Made by a program: the position numbers and the translations under genes. A model generated the notes under the pieces. That model had not been told where the DNA came from. It saw nothing but the letters and a program-made list of their open reading frames with translations, and did no database searches. A DNA stretch of 64,000 bases from Actinomycetospora lemnae (GTDB lineage Bacteria > Actinomycetota > Actinomycetes > Mycobacteriales > Pseudonocardiaceae): assembly GCF_028737315.1 (NCBI RefSeq), contig NZ_JAQZAO010000008.1, positions 266,952-330,951 on the forward strand, given 5' to 3'. Position 1 is the stretch's first letter; each line of letters begins with the position of its first letter. This document shows, piece after piece, positions 33,893 through 41,773 of this stretch.

Positions 33893-33920
33893 GGTAACAC
33901 CGGCATGACCACCTCGTTGA
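33893..33920 (+). promoter_or_regulatory. Promoter of secreted-protein gene 6, sigma-BldN-like
   Basis: GGTAAC (-35) and CGTTGA (-10), 16-nt spacer, followed by GCCGTCCGAG. With gene 1 this is the closest match to the BldN-type consensus. Confidence 0.65.
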
Positions 33921-33994
33921 GCCGTCCGAGCGTGGGGGCGCACTCCCCAGCCATCCAGCCCACGCCGCTCCCCGACACAACCTCTGGAGTTCTC

Positions 33995-34375
33995 GTGCTG
34001 AAGAAGCTCAGCGTCGTCACCGTCGGCGTCTCGGCGGGCCTGCTGGTCGCCGCCCCGTTCGCGTCCGCCCACGAGTCGGGCCACCACGGTCACCACAAGC
34101 ACCACGACGCCAGCGCCGACTGCAACGTCACCGGCGGCTCGGCCGAGGCCAACGGCGGCATCGACGGCGACTCGTTCCTGGGCAACGCCCTCGTGCAGGC
34201 CCCGATCGGCGGCGCCAACCTGGCCAACATCGTCTGCAACGACATCCTCAACGGCAACCTCAGCGGCAACGTCGTCGACGTGAACGTGCTGAGCCCCGAG
34301 GTCGCGGCGCCCGTCGAGGAGGAGGAAGGGGAGGCCCCGGTCGCGAACCCGCTCGAGGGCGCTCCGACCGCCTGA
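33995..34375 (+). CDS. Small secreted two-cysteine protein 6 (array)
   Basis: 126 residues. Signal peptide VLKKLSVVTVGVSAGLLVAA, cut after ASA. His-rich linker (HESGHHGHHKHHDASAD) then Cys43 and Cys81. A 28-residue acidic tail (SPEVAAPVEEEEGEAPVANP) extends the core. TGGAG precedes the GTG. Core DNA is close to gene 4. Confidence 0.82.
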   Translation: MLKKLSVVTVGVSAGLLVAAPFASAHESGHHGHHKHHDASADCNVTGGSAEANGGIDGDSFLGNALVQAPIGGANLANIVCNDILNGNLSGNVVDVNVLSPEVAAPVEEEEGEAPVANPLEGAPTA

Positions 34376-34392
34376 GCAACATCTGGTGCTCA

Positions 34393-34430
34393 CGAAGGGC
34401 CCGGTCACCACGCGGTGGCCGGGCCTTCGT
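34393..34430. terminator. Terminator of secreted-protein gene 6
   Basis: CGAAGGGCCCGGTCACC and GGTGGCCGGGCCTTCG around ACGC. Confidence 0.83.
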
Positions 34431-34481
34431 CTGCTCCGGGCCCGAGGTTGATCCCCCGATCGGGTCGATCTCACCCACGCG

Positions 34482-34509
34482 GATCACGAAGACATCACGG
34501 CCTCGTTGA
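34482..34509 (+). promoter_or_regulatory. Promoter of secreted-protein gene 7, weak sigma-BldN-like
   Basis: GATCAC (-35, weak) and CGTTGA (-10), 16-nt spacer, followed by GCCGTCCGAG. The -10 and downstream box are intact although the gene product has diverged. Confidence 0.45.
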
Positions 34510-34585
34510 GCCGTCCGAGACCACGGCGCCGCGCTCCTCCACCGTCCGGCGCCGTTCCCTTCCCCCGAGCCACACAGGAGTCCCC

Positions 34586-34882
34586 GTGCTGAAGAAGCTG
34601 GGCGTCGTCACCGTCGGCGTCACCGCCGGCCTGCTCGCCGCCGCGCCGTTCGCGTCGGCCGAGTCGCACATCGACGAGAACAACAACGTCACGTCCGAGG
34701 GCAGCAACATCGGCGTCGACACGGGCAACCGCATCGGCCAGGGCAACGGCCAGGGCAACACGTTCAACGGCGTGGAGGTGCCCGGCCTGCCGGACGCGCC
34801 GACCCTGCCCGCGGTGCCGCCGCTCTCCGACTTCCTGCCCGAGCTGCCGAGCCAGTTCGAGCTCCCGGGCATCCCCGCCTGA
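34586..34882 (+). CDS. Divergent secreted protein 7 of the array, without cysteines
   Basis: 98 residues. The signal peptide is that of the array (VLKKLGVVTVGVTAGLLAAA, ASA cut). The mature part has no Cys and lacks the TGGSAEANGG core; instead it is Asn/Gly-rich (NNNVTSEGSNIGVDTGNRIG, then GNGQGNTFNG) and ends with a Pro/Leu tail (LPELPSQFELPGIPA). Same promoter type and leader as its neighbours, so probably co-regulated. It may be a different partner of the same surface layer. Confidence 0.78.
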   Translation: MLKKLGVVTVGVTAGLLAAAPFASAESHIDENNNVTSEGSNIGVDTGNRIGQGNGQGNTFNGVEVPGLPDAPTLPAVPPLSDFLPELPSQFELPGIPA

Positions 34883-34899
34883 GGCGCGCTCCGCACGAC

Positions 34900-34937
34900 G
34901 ACGGGCCCGGTCCACCGCTCGGTGGGCCGGGCCCGTT
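34900..34937. terminator. Terminator of secreted-protein gene 7
   Basis: GACGGGCCCGGTCCACCG pairs with CGGTGGGCCGGGCCCGT in the short gap before the convergent MFS-UspA gene. Confidence 0.83.
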
Positions 34938-34952
34938 CGTGTGTCCGGGGTG

Positions 34953-36689
34953 TCAGCGCCCGACCGTGCCCGCGGTGCCAGCGAAGTGCCGTTGCTGACG
35001 ATCAGTGTCCGTATCGGTACTTCGATCACCGCGCCCGCCGGTTGCCACGGCGCCGTCGGGCAGGACGACGACCGGGCAGGGACCGTCCTCGAAGAGCGCG
35101 CGGTCGGCGCTCGGCGAGGTGAGCGCGGCCAGCGCCCCGCCCCGCGGGCGCCCGACGACGACGGCGCGGGCGTGGTGGCGCCGGGCCACCGCGACGAGTG
35201 CGCCGCCGACGCCGTCGTGGGCGACGACGGGCGCGAGGGTCTCGGCGGTCACCGTCGCGTCCCGACCGACGGCCTCCCGCGCGGCGCCCAGGGACCGCTC
35301 GAGGCCGGGCCCGGTGTCGGTGTCGGCGGCGGCCGCGGCGTCCACCACGGCCGATTCCGGGACGTGCACGACGACCAGCGGCGCCTCGAGCAGCGTCGCG
35401 AGCCGGCCGCCCGCCGCCGCGACCGCCGGCGCGTGCGGCGACCCGTCGACGGCCACGAGGACCGGCCGTGCCGACTCCCCCGTCTCCTCGACGGTCGACT
35501 CCCCCACCGTCAGCTCGCCGGTCTCCACGCGCCGCAGCAGGCGGTGGGCGGTGGCGAGCACCAGCGCGCCGACGGCGACGACCACCGCGCCGACCCAGAA
35601 CGGGGTGTTCGGCAGGAACGCGTCGGCGAGGAGGCCGGCGATCCACGGGGCGAGCCCGCCGCCCAGGAAGCGCACGAAGCTGTAGGACGCCGAGGCCACG
35701 GGGCGCTCGACCGGGGCCACGGACATGACGGCCTGGGTGACCAACGTGTTGTTGAGGCCGATCATCGCGCCGGCGACGATCACCGCCCCGATGACGACGC
35801 CCGGGGTGTCGTTCCAGGCGGCGATGACGAGCAGGTCCACCGCGAGGAGCCCGAGGACGAAGTAGAGGACGCGCACGGTGCCGAAGCGCCGCTCGAGGGC
35901 CGGGGCGACGAACACCGCGAAGATCGCGACGAGCACGCCCCAGGCGGTGAAGACGCCGCCGAGGCCGAGCTCGGAGAGCCCGCCCATCGAGTACGGCGAG
36001 TACGCGAGCAGCGTGAAGAAGCCCCAGTTGTAGGCGAAGGCGGTCAGCGCGATCGTCGCGAGGCTGCGGTGGCGCAGCGCCTTGAGCGGGTCGAGCAGCC
36101 CGATCGTCCGCGCCGGCTTCGGGGTCTTGTCGAGCAGCACCAGCGTCGCGATCAGCGCGATCGCCATGAGGACGGCGACGCCGAAGAACGGCGCCCGCCA
36201 GCTCACCGAGCCGAGCAGTCCGCCGACGAGCGGACCGAGCGCGATGCCGACCCCGAGCGCCGTCTCGTAGAGGATGATTGCGCCGGCGAAACCGCCGCTC
36301 GCGGAGGCGACGATGACCGCGAGCGAGGTCGCGATGAACAGGGCGTTGCCGAGGCCCCAACCGGCACGGAAGCCCACGATCTCGCCGATCGAACCGGACG
36401 CCCCGGCGAGGGCGGCGAAGACGACGATGATCGTCAGGCCGGTCAGCAGCGTCGCCTTGGCACCGATGCGGCTGGAGACCCAGCCGGTGACGAGCATGGC
36501 GACCGCGGTGATGAGCAGGTAGCTCGTGAACAGCAGCGAGACCTGCGCGGGCGTGGCCTCGAGCTGCTCGGCGAGCGCGGGCAGGATCGGGTCGACCAGG
36601 CCGATCCCCATGAAGCTGATGACGCAGGCGAAGGCGACGGCCCAGACGGCCTTCGGTTGGCGGAACGGGCTGTCGGTGGACGTGCTCAC
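34953..36689 (-). CDS. MFS transporter fused to a C-terminal UspA domain
   Basis: 578 residues. Residues 15-400 hold 12 hydrophobic spans with the MFS loop motif near GWVSSRIGAKATLLTG. From about residue 420 (PVLVAVDGSPHAPAVAAAGG to PCPVVVLPDG) a universal-stress-protein nucleotide-binding domain follows, with its VVGRPRGG loop. Fusion of an efflux pump to Usp suggests ATP or stress sensing. The MarR gene upstream overlaps the start by 4 nt. The last 20 residues come from a dispersed 50-nt repeat. Confidence 0.85.
   Translation of the reverse strand: MSTSTDSPFRQPKAVWAVAFACVISFMGIGLVDPILPALAEQLEATPAQVSLLFTSYLLITAVAMLVTGWVSSRIGAKATLLTGLTIIVVFAALAGASGSIGEIVGFRAGWGLGNALFIATSLAVIVASASGGFAGAIILYETALGVGIALGPLVGGLLGSVSWRAPFFGVAVLMAIALIATLVLLDKTPKPARTIGLLDPLKALRHRSLATIALTAFAYNWGFFTLLAYSPYSMGGLSELGLGGVFTAWGVLVAIFAVFVAPALERRFGTVRVLYFVLGLLAVDLLVIAAWNDTPGVVIGAVIVAGAMIGLNNTLVTQAVMSVAPVERPVASASYSFVRFLGGGLAPWIAGLLADAFLPNTPFWVGAVVVAVGALVLATAHRLLRRVETGELTVGESTVEETGESARPVLVAVDGSPHAPAVAAAGGRLATLLEAPLVVVHVPESAVVDAAAAADTDTGPGLERSLGAAREAVGRDATVTAETLAPVVAHDGVGGALVAVARRHHARAVVVGRPRGGALAALTSPSADRALFEDGPCPVVVLPDGAVATGGRGDRSTDTDTDRQQRHFAGTAGTVGR
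34979..35028 (+). repeat. Dispersed 50-nt repeat, copy A
   Basis: CAGCGAAGTGCCGTTGCTGACG is identical to copy B at 46398-46447 (opposite strand), then CAGTGTCCGTAT and CTTCGATCA also match. Here it encodes the C-terminus of the MFS-UspA protein on the other strand (TDTDTDRQQRHFAGT). Confidence 0.75.
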
Positions 36690-37135
36690 GACGCTCCTCG
36701 CGAGGGGTCGACGGGGGTCTGGGTCAGGCGTGACAGGGCACCGGCCGCGGCGTCGACGGCGGCGCGGTCCTCGGGGCCGAGCTGGTCGAGGAGGTCCGCC
36801 AGCCGCGACGCACGGCGGGTGCGCCGGGCGTGGAGGACCTCGCGGCCCGCGTCGGTCAACGTCACGACCACGGCGCGCCGGTCGCTCGGGTCGTCGCCGC
36901 GCGTGGCGAGGCCGTCGCGTTCCAGGCGCGTGACCAGCGCGGTCATGCTCGGCTGCGTGACGCCCTCGCGGACGGCGAGGTCGGACAGGCGCTGGGGCCC
37001 GTCGCGGTCGAGCGTCGCGAGTGTCGACGCCGTCGTCAGGCTGAGGTCACGGCTCGCGGTGGAGCGCAGGACCCACGCCGCGAAGGCGTCGAGCGCGGCG
37101 GCGGTGGCCAGGCGCGCGTCGGTCGGTGCGGTCAC
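36686..37135 (-). CDS. MarR family regulator
   Basis: 149 residues. Winged helix: LSDLAVREGVTQPSMTALVT then RLERDGLATRGDDPSDRRAV with the wing Asp-Arg-Arg. GTG start. Its stop overlaps the MFS-UspA start by 4 nt, so it likely represses its own efflux operon. The upstream gap holds TTGTATCACCTAACTATG, a possible MarR-type site, but no clean palindrome. Confidence 0.86.
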   Translation of the reverse strand: MTAPTDARLATAAALDAFAAWVLRSTASRDLSLTTASTLATLDRDGPQRLSDLAVREGVTQPSMTALVTRLERDGLATRGDDPSDRRAVVVTLTDAGREVLHARRTRRASRLADLLDQLGPEDRAAVDAAAGALSRLTQTPVDPSRGAS

Positions 37136-37203
37136 CGAACCGTTGTATCACCTAACTATGTTCTTCGCCGTGATGGCGACCGTCCCTCGAGGGCGCGCGG
37201 GGA

Positions 37204-37896
37204 TCAGGAGCCGAACGAGAGCAGCGACGGCGAGGACGACGACGCGTCGCCGAACGAGAGCAGCGACGTCGCGCCCGAGACGGTGGTGCCGAGGCCGCCG
37301 ACGACGCCGCCGAGCAGGCCGCCATCGCGTCCACCACCCGAGCCCTCCGAGCCCTCCGAGCCCTCCGAACCGCCCGACCCACCGGGGTCACCCGAGCCAC
37401 CGGACCCGCCCGAGCCGCCGGAACCGCCGCCGGCACCCCCGCCCGATGCCCCGGAACCCTGCGAGCCGCCGCCCGAACCGGACCCGCCACCCGAGGCGCG
37501 GATCGGGGTGTCGCCGTCGCGGGCGGCGCTCGCCGTACGCGCGGAGCCGTCGGTGCGCGTCGCCCGACGGGCGGGCGCGGCGTCGGCGTCGGCCCGCCCA
37601 CCGGTGCGGGTGCCGACGGTGCCGGCGGGCCGGCCGAGGCCGACGGGGTCGCCGGTGGACGCGAGGTCGAGCACCTGGACCGGGGCCGGCGGCACACCCG
37701 GCGCGAGGGGCAGCGAGGCCGCGGGAGCCGTGCCGCCGCCGCCCGGCGCGGGCGGTGCCAGGGGCGCGTCGGAGCTGACGGGGCTCATCACCACGGAGCC
37801 GATCCCGATCGCGCCGACGGTGGCGACCAGCGGGAGCGCGCCGAGCGCGACCCGGGCGCGCGTCGCGGACGACGCCCCCATCTGGTGCCTGCCCAT
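37204..37896 (-). CDS. Gly/Ser-rich secreted or surface protein
   Basis: 230 residues. Residues 12-35 form a membrane or signal segment (VALGALPLVATVGAIGIGSV). A Pro/Ala region follows, then a long low-complexity block of GGS and GSEGSEG repeats (about residues 140-190) and a hydrophobic Gly-rich end (GGLLGGVVGGLG). The repeats read as an elastic cell-surface linker. No catalytic motif. ATG follows GGAGAG. Confidence 0.6.
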   Translation of the reverse strand: MGRHQMGASSATRARVALGALPLVATVGAIGIGSVVMSPVSSDAPLAPPAPGGGGTAPAASLPLAPGVPPAPVQVLDLASTGDPVGLGRPAGTVGTRTGGRADADAAPARRATRTDGSARTASAARDGDTPIRASGGGSGSGGGSQGSGASGGGAGGGSGGSGGSGGSGDPGGSGGSEGSEGSEGSGGGRDGGLLGGVVGGLGTTVSGATSLLSFGDASSSSPSLLSFGS

Positions 37897-38144
37897 GTCT
37901 GGCTCTCCGTCCGTTCGTCCGGCCAGCTCGTCCGGTAGGGAGCGCACCACCGATCGGGTGACTGCTCCTCCGGAACGCTCAACGGCCGTCACGGCCGGAG
38001 GTTACGGACGCGGGCCGTCCGGGCTTGAGTCCATCGATGAGGTGAACCCGGGTCCTCACCCCACCCGGCGGCACCGGTTGGCCCCGGAGGCGGTCCGGCC
38101 ACAGACTGTGCGCCCGGCGGAGCGTCGACGAGGAGGTCACCACC

Positions 38145-39629
38145 GTGAAGCAGCTGTCGGGCCTGGACTCGGTGTTCCTGGACGCGGAGGACGACCACCA
38201 GTTCACCCACGTCAGCCAGCTGCTGATCCTCGAGCGGCCGGACCCCGACTTCGAGCCCTACCCCGCCTGGCGCCGCCAGCTCGCCGACCGCATCCACCAG
38301 CTCGAGCCGCTACGCCGCCGGCTGGTGGAGGTGCCCTTCGGGCTCGACCACCCGTACTGGATCGCCGACCCGGACTTCGACCTCGACTTCCACGTCCGCC
38401 ACAGCGCCGTCCCGCCGCCCGGCGGTGACGGCGAGCTCGACGAGCTGGTCGGCCGCCTCGTCGCCGCGCCGATGGACCGCGACCACCCGCTGTGGGTCTC
38501 GCACGTCATCGAGGGCCTCGACGGCGACCGCTTCGCGATCCTCACGATGATCCACCACAGCGCCGTCGACGGGGCCGCGGGCGCGGACCTGCTCGAGCTC
38601 ATGCTCGAGGACTCCCCCGACGCCGGTCGCCCCGCCGAGGCCGGACGGTGGCGCGCCGAGAGCCCGCCGTCGACGGCCGAGGTGCTCGCCCGCGCCGCGG
38701 TCAACGGCGTCCGGCGCCCCGCCCGCGGGCTGCTGCTCGCGGCCCGTGCAGGACAGAAGCTGGCGCGGGCCTCGCGCAGCCCGGCGGCCATCGACCTGGC
38801 CGACAAGGTCCGCGGCACGCTGCGCGGGCCGCTGGGGTCGGTGCTCAACGCCGGGCGCGCCCGCGACGACGACGGCCGCCTGCCCCGGCTGCCCCCGCTC
38901 GTGTCGCCGCGGACCCCGTTCAACCACCCGATCAGCCGCTACCGCCGCTTCGCGCACCGCTCGCTGCCGCTGGCCGAGGTGAAGTCCGTCGGGAAGCAGG
39001 CCGGGGCGACGATCAACGACGTCGTCGTCGCGATCTGCGGCGGCGGGCTGCGGCACTGGCTGACCGAGCGTGGCGAGCTCCCCGACCGACCCTTGACCGC
39101 CCTCATCCCCGTCTCGCTGCGCAGCGGTGACGAGGAGGAGCGCTGGACCAACCGCGTCTCGGGCACCATCGCCGCCCTGCCGACCGACCTCGACGGCCCC
39201 CTCGAGCGCCTGCGCGGCGCGCACGAGGCACTGGACCTGGCCAAGCAGGTGTTCAAGGCGCTGCCCGGCGAGCTCGCGCCGGACGTCGCCGGGCTCGGGA
39301 CGCCGCTGGCGACGACGGCGGTCAGCCGAGCGGTCACGCGCTGGTCGACCGCGGCGGCGGCGCCGTTCAACCTCGTCGTCTCCAACGTCCCGGGGCCGAC
39401 CGACCCGCTCTACGTCGGTCCCGCGCCCATGCGCCACTACGTCCCGGTCTCCGCGATCGCCGACGGTGTCGGGCTCAACATCACCGTGCAGAGCTACGTC
39501 GACCAGCTCGACATCGGGCTGCTCGCCTGCGCCGAGCTGGTGCCCGACCTCGCCGACCTCGCCGACGCGGTCGTCGCGGAGTTCGACCTCCTGCGCGACG
39601 CCGTCCGGTCCGCGGAGGAACCCGCGTGA
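38145..39629 (+). CDS. Wax ester synthase / diacylglycerol acyltransferase (WS/DGAT)
   Basis: 494 residues. Catalytic motif HHSAVDG at residues 137-143 and the second family block PFNLVVSNVPGPTDPLYVG. It esterifies acyl-CoA with alcohols or diacylglycerols to make storage lipid. The GTG at 38145 follows GAGGAGG. A SAM methyltransferase gene overlaps its stop by 4 nt (GTGA). Confidence 0.9.
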   Translation: MKQLSGLDSVFLDAEDDHQFTHVSQLLILERPDPDFEPYPAWRRQLADRIHQLEPLRRRLVEVPFGLDHPYWIADPDFDLDFHVRHSAVPPPGGDGELDELVGRLVAAPMDRDHPLWVSHVIEGLDGDRFAILTMIHHSAVDGAAGADLLELMLEDSPDAGRPAEAGRWRAESPPSTAEVLARAAVNGVRRPARGLLLAARAGQKLARASRSPAAIDLADKVRGTLRGPLGSVLNAGRARDDDGRLPRLPPLVSPRTPFNHPISRYRRFAHRSLPLAEVKSVGKQAGATINDVVVAICGGGLRHWLTERGELPDRPLTALIPVSLRSGDEEERWTNRVSGTIAALPTDLDGPLERLRGAHEALDLAKQVFKALPGELAPDVAGLGTPLATTAVSRAVTRWSTAAAAPFNLVVSNVPGPTDPLYVGPAPMRHYVPVSAIADGVGLNITVQSYVDQLDIGLLACAELVPDLADLADAVVAEFDLLRDAVRSAEEPA

Positions 39630-40390
39630 CGGCGGTCGAGCGCCTGGCGCCGCTGCTCGACGTGCCGCTGCCCGCGGACGCCGGCGCGCCGTACATCGAC
39701 CTCGTCGACGGCCGACCCGGCTCGCGCGGCCGCATCCAGGACCTGTGGGAGTCGGCGGGCGGCGCCGGGTTCTACGACCTGGTGCTGGCCGGCGGCGACC
39801 GCATCCACGACCGCCTCCCGGGCGTCGTCGGCGGGGCGGTCGTGCGCGACTTCTACGACGTCGCACGTCGGCTCGACCTCGTCGGCGGCGAGACCGTGCT
39901 CGACCTCGCGTGCGGCCCGGGGACCCTGACCCGCCGCCTCGCCGACGGCGTCAGACCCGACGGGCTGGTGATCGGGGCCGACCTGTCGCCGCCGATGCTG
40001 CGGCGCGCGGCGCGGGCCGTGCGGTCGGCGAACACGGTGTTCGTGCGGGCCGACGCGATGGCGCTGCCGCTGCGCGACGGCGCGGTCGAGGCCGTGTGCT
40101 GCTCGCTGTGCCTGCAGCTCGTGCCCGACCTCGACACCGCGCTCGCCCAGATCCGGCGCGTCCTCGGTCCCGGCGGCCGGCTCACCGCCACCGTCCCGAC
40201 GCACGGCCGAGGCCCGTTGCGCCTCTACACCGAGCTCCTCGGACGGGGCGGTCAGGCGCGGCTGTTCCACCCCGGCGAGCTCGCCGACGCCCTCGTGCGC
40301 CACGGGTTCGGGCGGGTCGCGACGCGGTGGGGGACGCTCATCGAGATCGTGGACGCCGTCGCCCCGGGAGCAGCGCCCCCGCGAGGGTGA
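39626..40390 (+). CDS. SAM-dependent methyltransferase
   Basis: 254 residues. Motif I VLDLACGPGTLTRRLA, second-strand acidic residue in VIGADLSPPML and motif III LVPDLDTALAQIRRVLGPGG. The pattern is that of UbiE/Erg6-like small-molecule or lipid methyltransferases. Translationally coupled to the WS/DGAT gene, so a lipid substrate is plausible. Its 3' end overlaps the convergent PAP2 gene by 53 nt, more than usual. Confidence 0.83.
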   Translation: MTAVERLAPLLDVPLPADAGAPYIDLVDGRPGSRGRIQDLWESAGGAGFYDLVLAGGDRIHDRLPGVVGGAVVRDFYDVARRLDLVGGETVLDLACGPGTLTRRLADGVRPDGLVIGADLSPPMLRRAARAVRSANTVFVRADAMALPLRDGAVEAVCCSLCLQLVPDLDTALAQIRRVLGPGGRLTATVPTHGRGPLRLYTELLGRGGQARLFHPGELADALVRHGFGRVATRWGTLIEIVDAVAPGAAPPRG

Positions 40391-40997
40391 CGACGCCCGT
40401 GGTCGCGGCGACGACGCCGAGCGCCGCGACGACGTCGCTCGGCCGGTGCCAGCCGGCGACCATCGTGGCCACGCCCGCGACGCCGGTGACCGCGAGAGCG
40501 GCGAGGGCGGCCAGCGGACGCAGCGCCCGGGGCACCACCAGCACGAGCGCGACCCCGAGCGACGCCACCAGCGTGACGTGGCCGCTGGGCAGGGAGTTGC
40601 CCTCGGCGGACTCGGGGCGGACGAGGCCCGCCTTGAGCAGCTGGGTCACCAGCTGCGCACCGAGCACCAGCGCGACGACGCCGACGGCCCGGTCGCCCCG
40701 GCCTCGGGCCAGCGCCACGCCGCCGAGGACGAGCACCGCGAGCGCGACCGTCGGGACCCCGACCAGCTCGAGCACCCGCAGCCCCTCGCCGCGCAGGCCC
40801 ACGCCGGTCGCGGTCTCGAGGGCGGCGTCGTCGAGGGCGCGTCCGGTGGGGTCGAGCACGCCGAGCACGTACGACCCGACGACCGTCGCGGCGCCGAGGA
40901 GCACCGCCAGCACGGCCGCGACCCGCCCGCCCGGGCGGTGGCGCCGCGTTGGTGCGTCGAGCAGGGGCACCGTCGGCGCGGCGGCGAGCGGGATCAT
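40338..40997 (-). CDS. PAP2-type membrane phosphatase
   Basis: About 219 residues with six hydrophobic spans. The lipid-phosphatase triad is K-x6-RP (KAGLVRPESAEG), PSGHVT and the third motif GWHRPSDV. Such enzymes dephosphorylate lipid phosphates such as undecaprenyl diphosphate or phosphatidic acid. The start is uncertain: GGAGG is too close to the ATG at 40997, so a GTG three codons upstream or the ATG at 41063 is possible. Confidence 0.82.
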   Translation of the reverse strand: MIPLAAAPTVPLLDAPTRRHRPGGRVAAVLAVLLGAATVVGSYVLGVLDPTGRALDDAALETATGVGLRGEGLRVLELVGVPTVALAVLVLGGVALARGRGDRAVGVVALVLGAQLVTQLLKAGLVRPESAEGNSLPSGHVTLVASLGVALVLVVPRALRPLAALAALAVTGVAGVATMVAGWHRPSDVVAALGVVAATTGVVTLAGALLPGRRRPRSR

Positions 40998-41065
40998 GGC
41001 CTCCACGCTCCGCCCGGGCCGTGTGGGCGGCCTGACGTGCTGCTGTGACAGGGCTGAGAACACGA

Positions 41066-41105
41066 CGACGGCCGGGTCCCGCTCCCCAGCGGACCCGGCC
41101 GTCGT
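41066..41105. terminator. Hairpin terminator of the leftward sortase gene
   Basis: ACGACGGCCGGGTCCGCT pairs with AGCGGACCCGGCCGTCGT around CCCC, 16 nt after the sortase stop. Confidence 0.85.
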
Positions 41106-41120
41106 CTCGCGAGCCGTCGC

Positions 41121-41768
41121 TTACCGGTACGCCTCCACCGCGTGCCCGTACACGACGACGTTGTCCTCGTAGCTGCGCACGTCGGCGTCGAACTCGCCGC
41201 CGCACGTGATGAGCCGCAGCTCCGGGCCGGGGGTCGACCCGTAGACCTGCACGGTCGGGAAGGCGTCCTTCGGGACCTCGGCGACGCGGTCGACCGCGTA
41301 GACGACCGTGACGCCGTCGGTGCGCTCGACGAGCACCTGGTCACCGGCCTCGACGTCCGCGAGGCGGGCGAAGCCGCCCTCCACGCCCCCGTAGTTCACG
41401 TGCGAGGCGTAGACCGCCGGGCCGTCCTGGCCGGGGGCCGCGCCGCCGCGGTAGTGGCCGACGGTCGTGGCGTCCCGCGGGACCTCCAGCCGGCGGTCCT
41501 CGGTCTGGCCCAGCTCGGTGAGCTGCCGGGTGTCGACCCCGATCGACGGGATGCGCAGGTTCGCCGTCTCGGCCCAGTCGAGCGGGAGGGCGACCTCGGT
41601 GCGCCCGGCCGGCAGGTCGACGACCGCCGGGCCGGTGCGCGCCGCGGTCGCACCCACCGTCAGGTAGGCCGCCACGGCGACCAGCGCGACGACGAGGAGG
41701 ACACCGATCGTCGCGCGTGCGGTCCCGCGCTGCTGCTGCGTGCTCTGGTGCTTGCCCGTGGTGGCCAT
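41121..41768 (-). CDS. Class F-type sortase, module 1
   Basis: 215 residues. One N-terminal membrane anchor (residues 20-40), then the sortase barrel. Catalytic residues: His123 (ASHVNYGG), Cys189 (LRLITCGG) and Arg198 (DVRSYEDN). The LITCGG and VRSYEDN blocks are typical of class F. It cuts a sorting signal and joins the protein to the cell wall. Its gene lies 5 nt after the Excalibur-domain protein gene on the same strand, making that protein its probable substrate. Confidence 0.86.
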   Translation of the reverse strand: MATTGKHQSTQQQRGTARATIGVLLVVALVAVAAYLTVGATAARTGPAVVDLPAGRTEVALPLDWAETANLRIPSIGVDTRQLTELGQTEDRRLEVPRDATTVGHYRGGAAPGQDGPAVYASHVNYGGVEGGFARLADVEAGDQVLVERTDGVTVVYAVDRVAEVPKDAFPTVQVYGSTPGPELRLITCGGEFDADVRSYEDNVVVYGHAVEAYR

Positions 41769-41773
41769 GGCGA

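Noticed and set aside
36686..37203. MarR operator TTGTATCACCTAACTATG
   Set aside because: Not palindromic enough to call.
34941..37778. 945-residue open frame opposite MFS-UspA and MarR
   Set aside because: Antisense shadow of clear genes in GC-rich DNA; low-complexity Arg/Asp.
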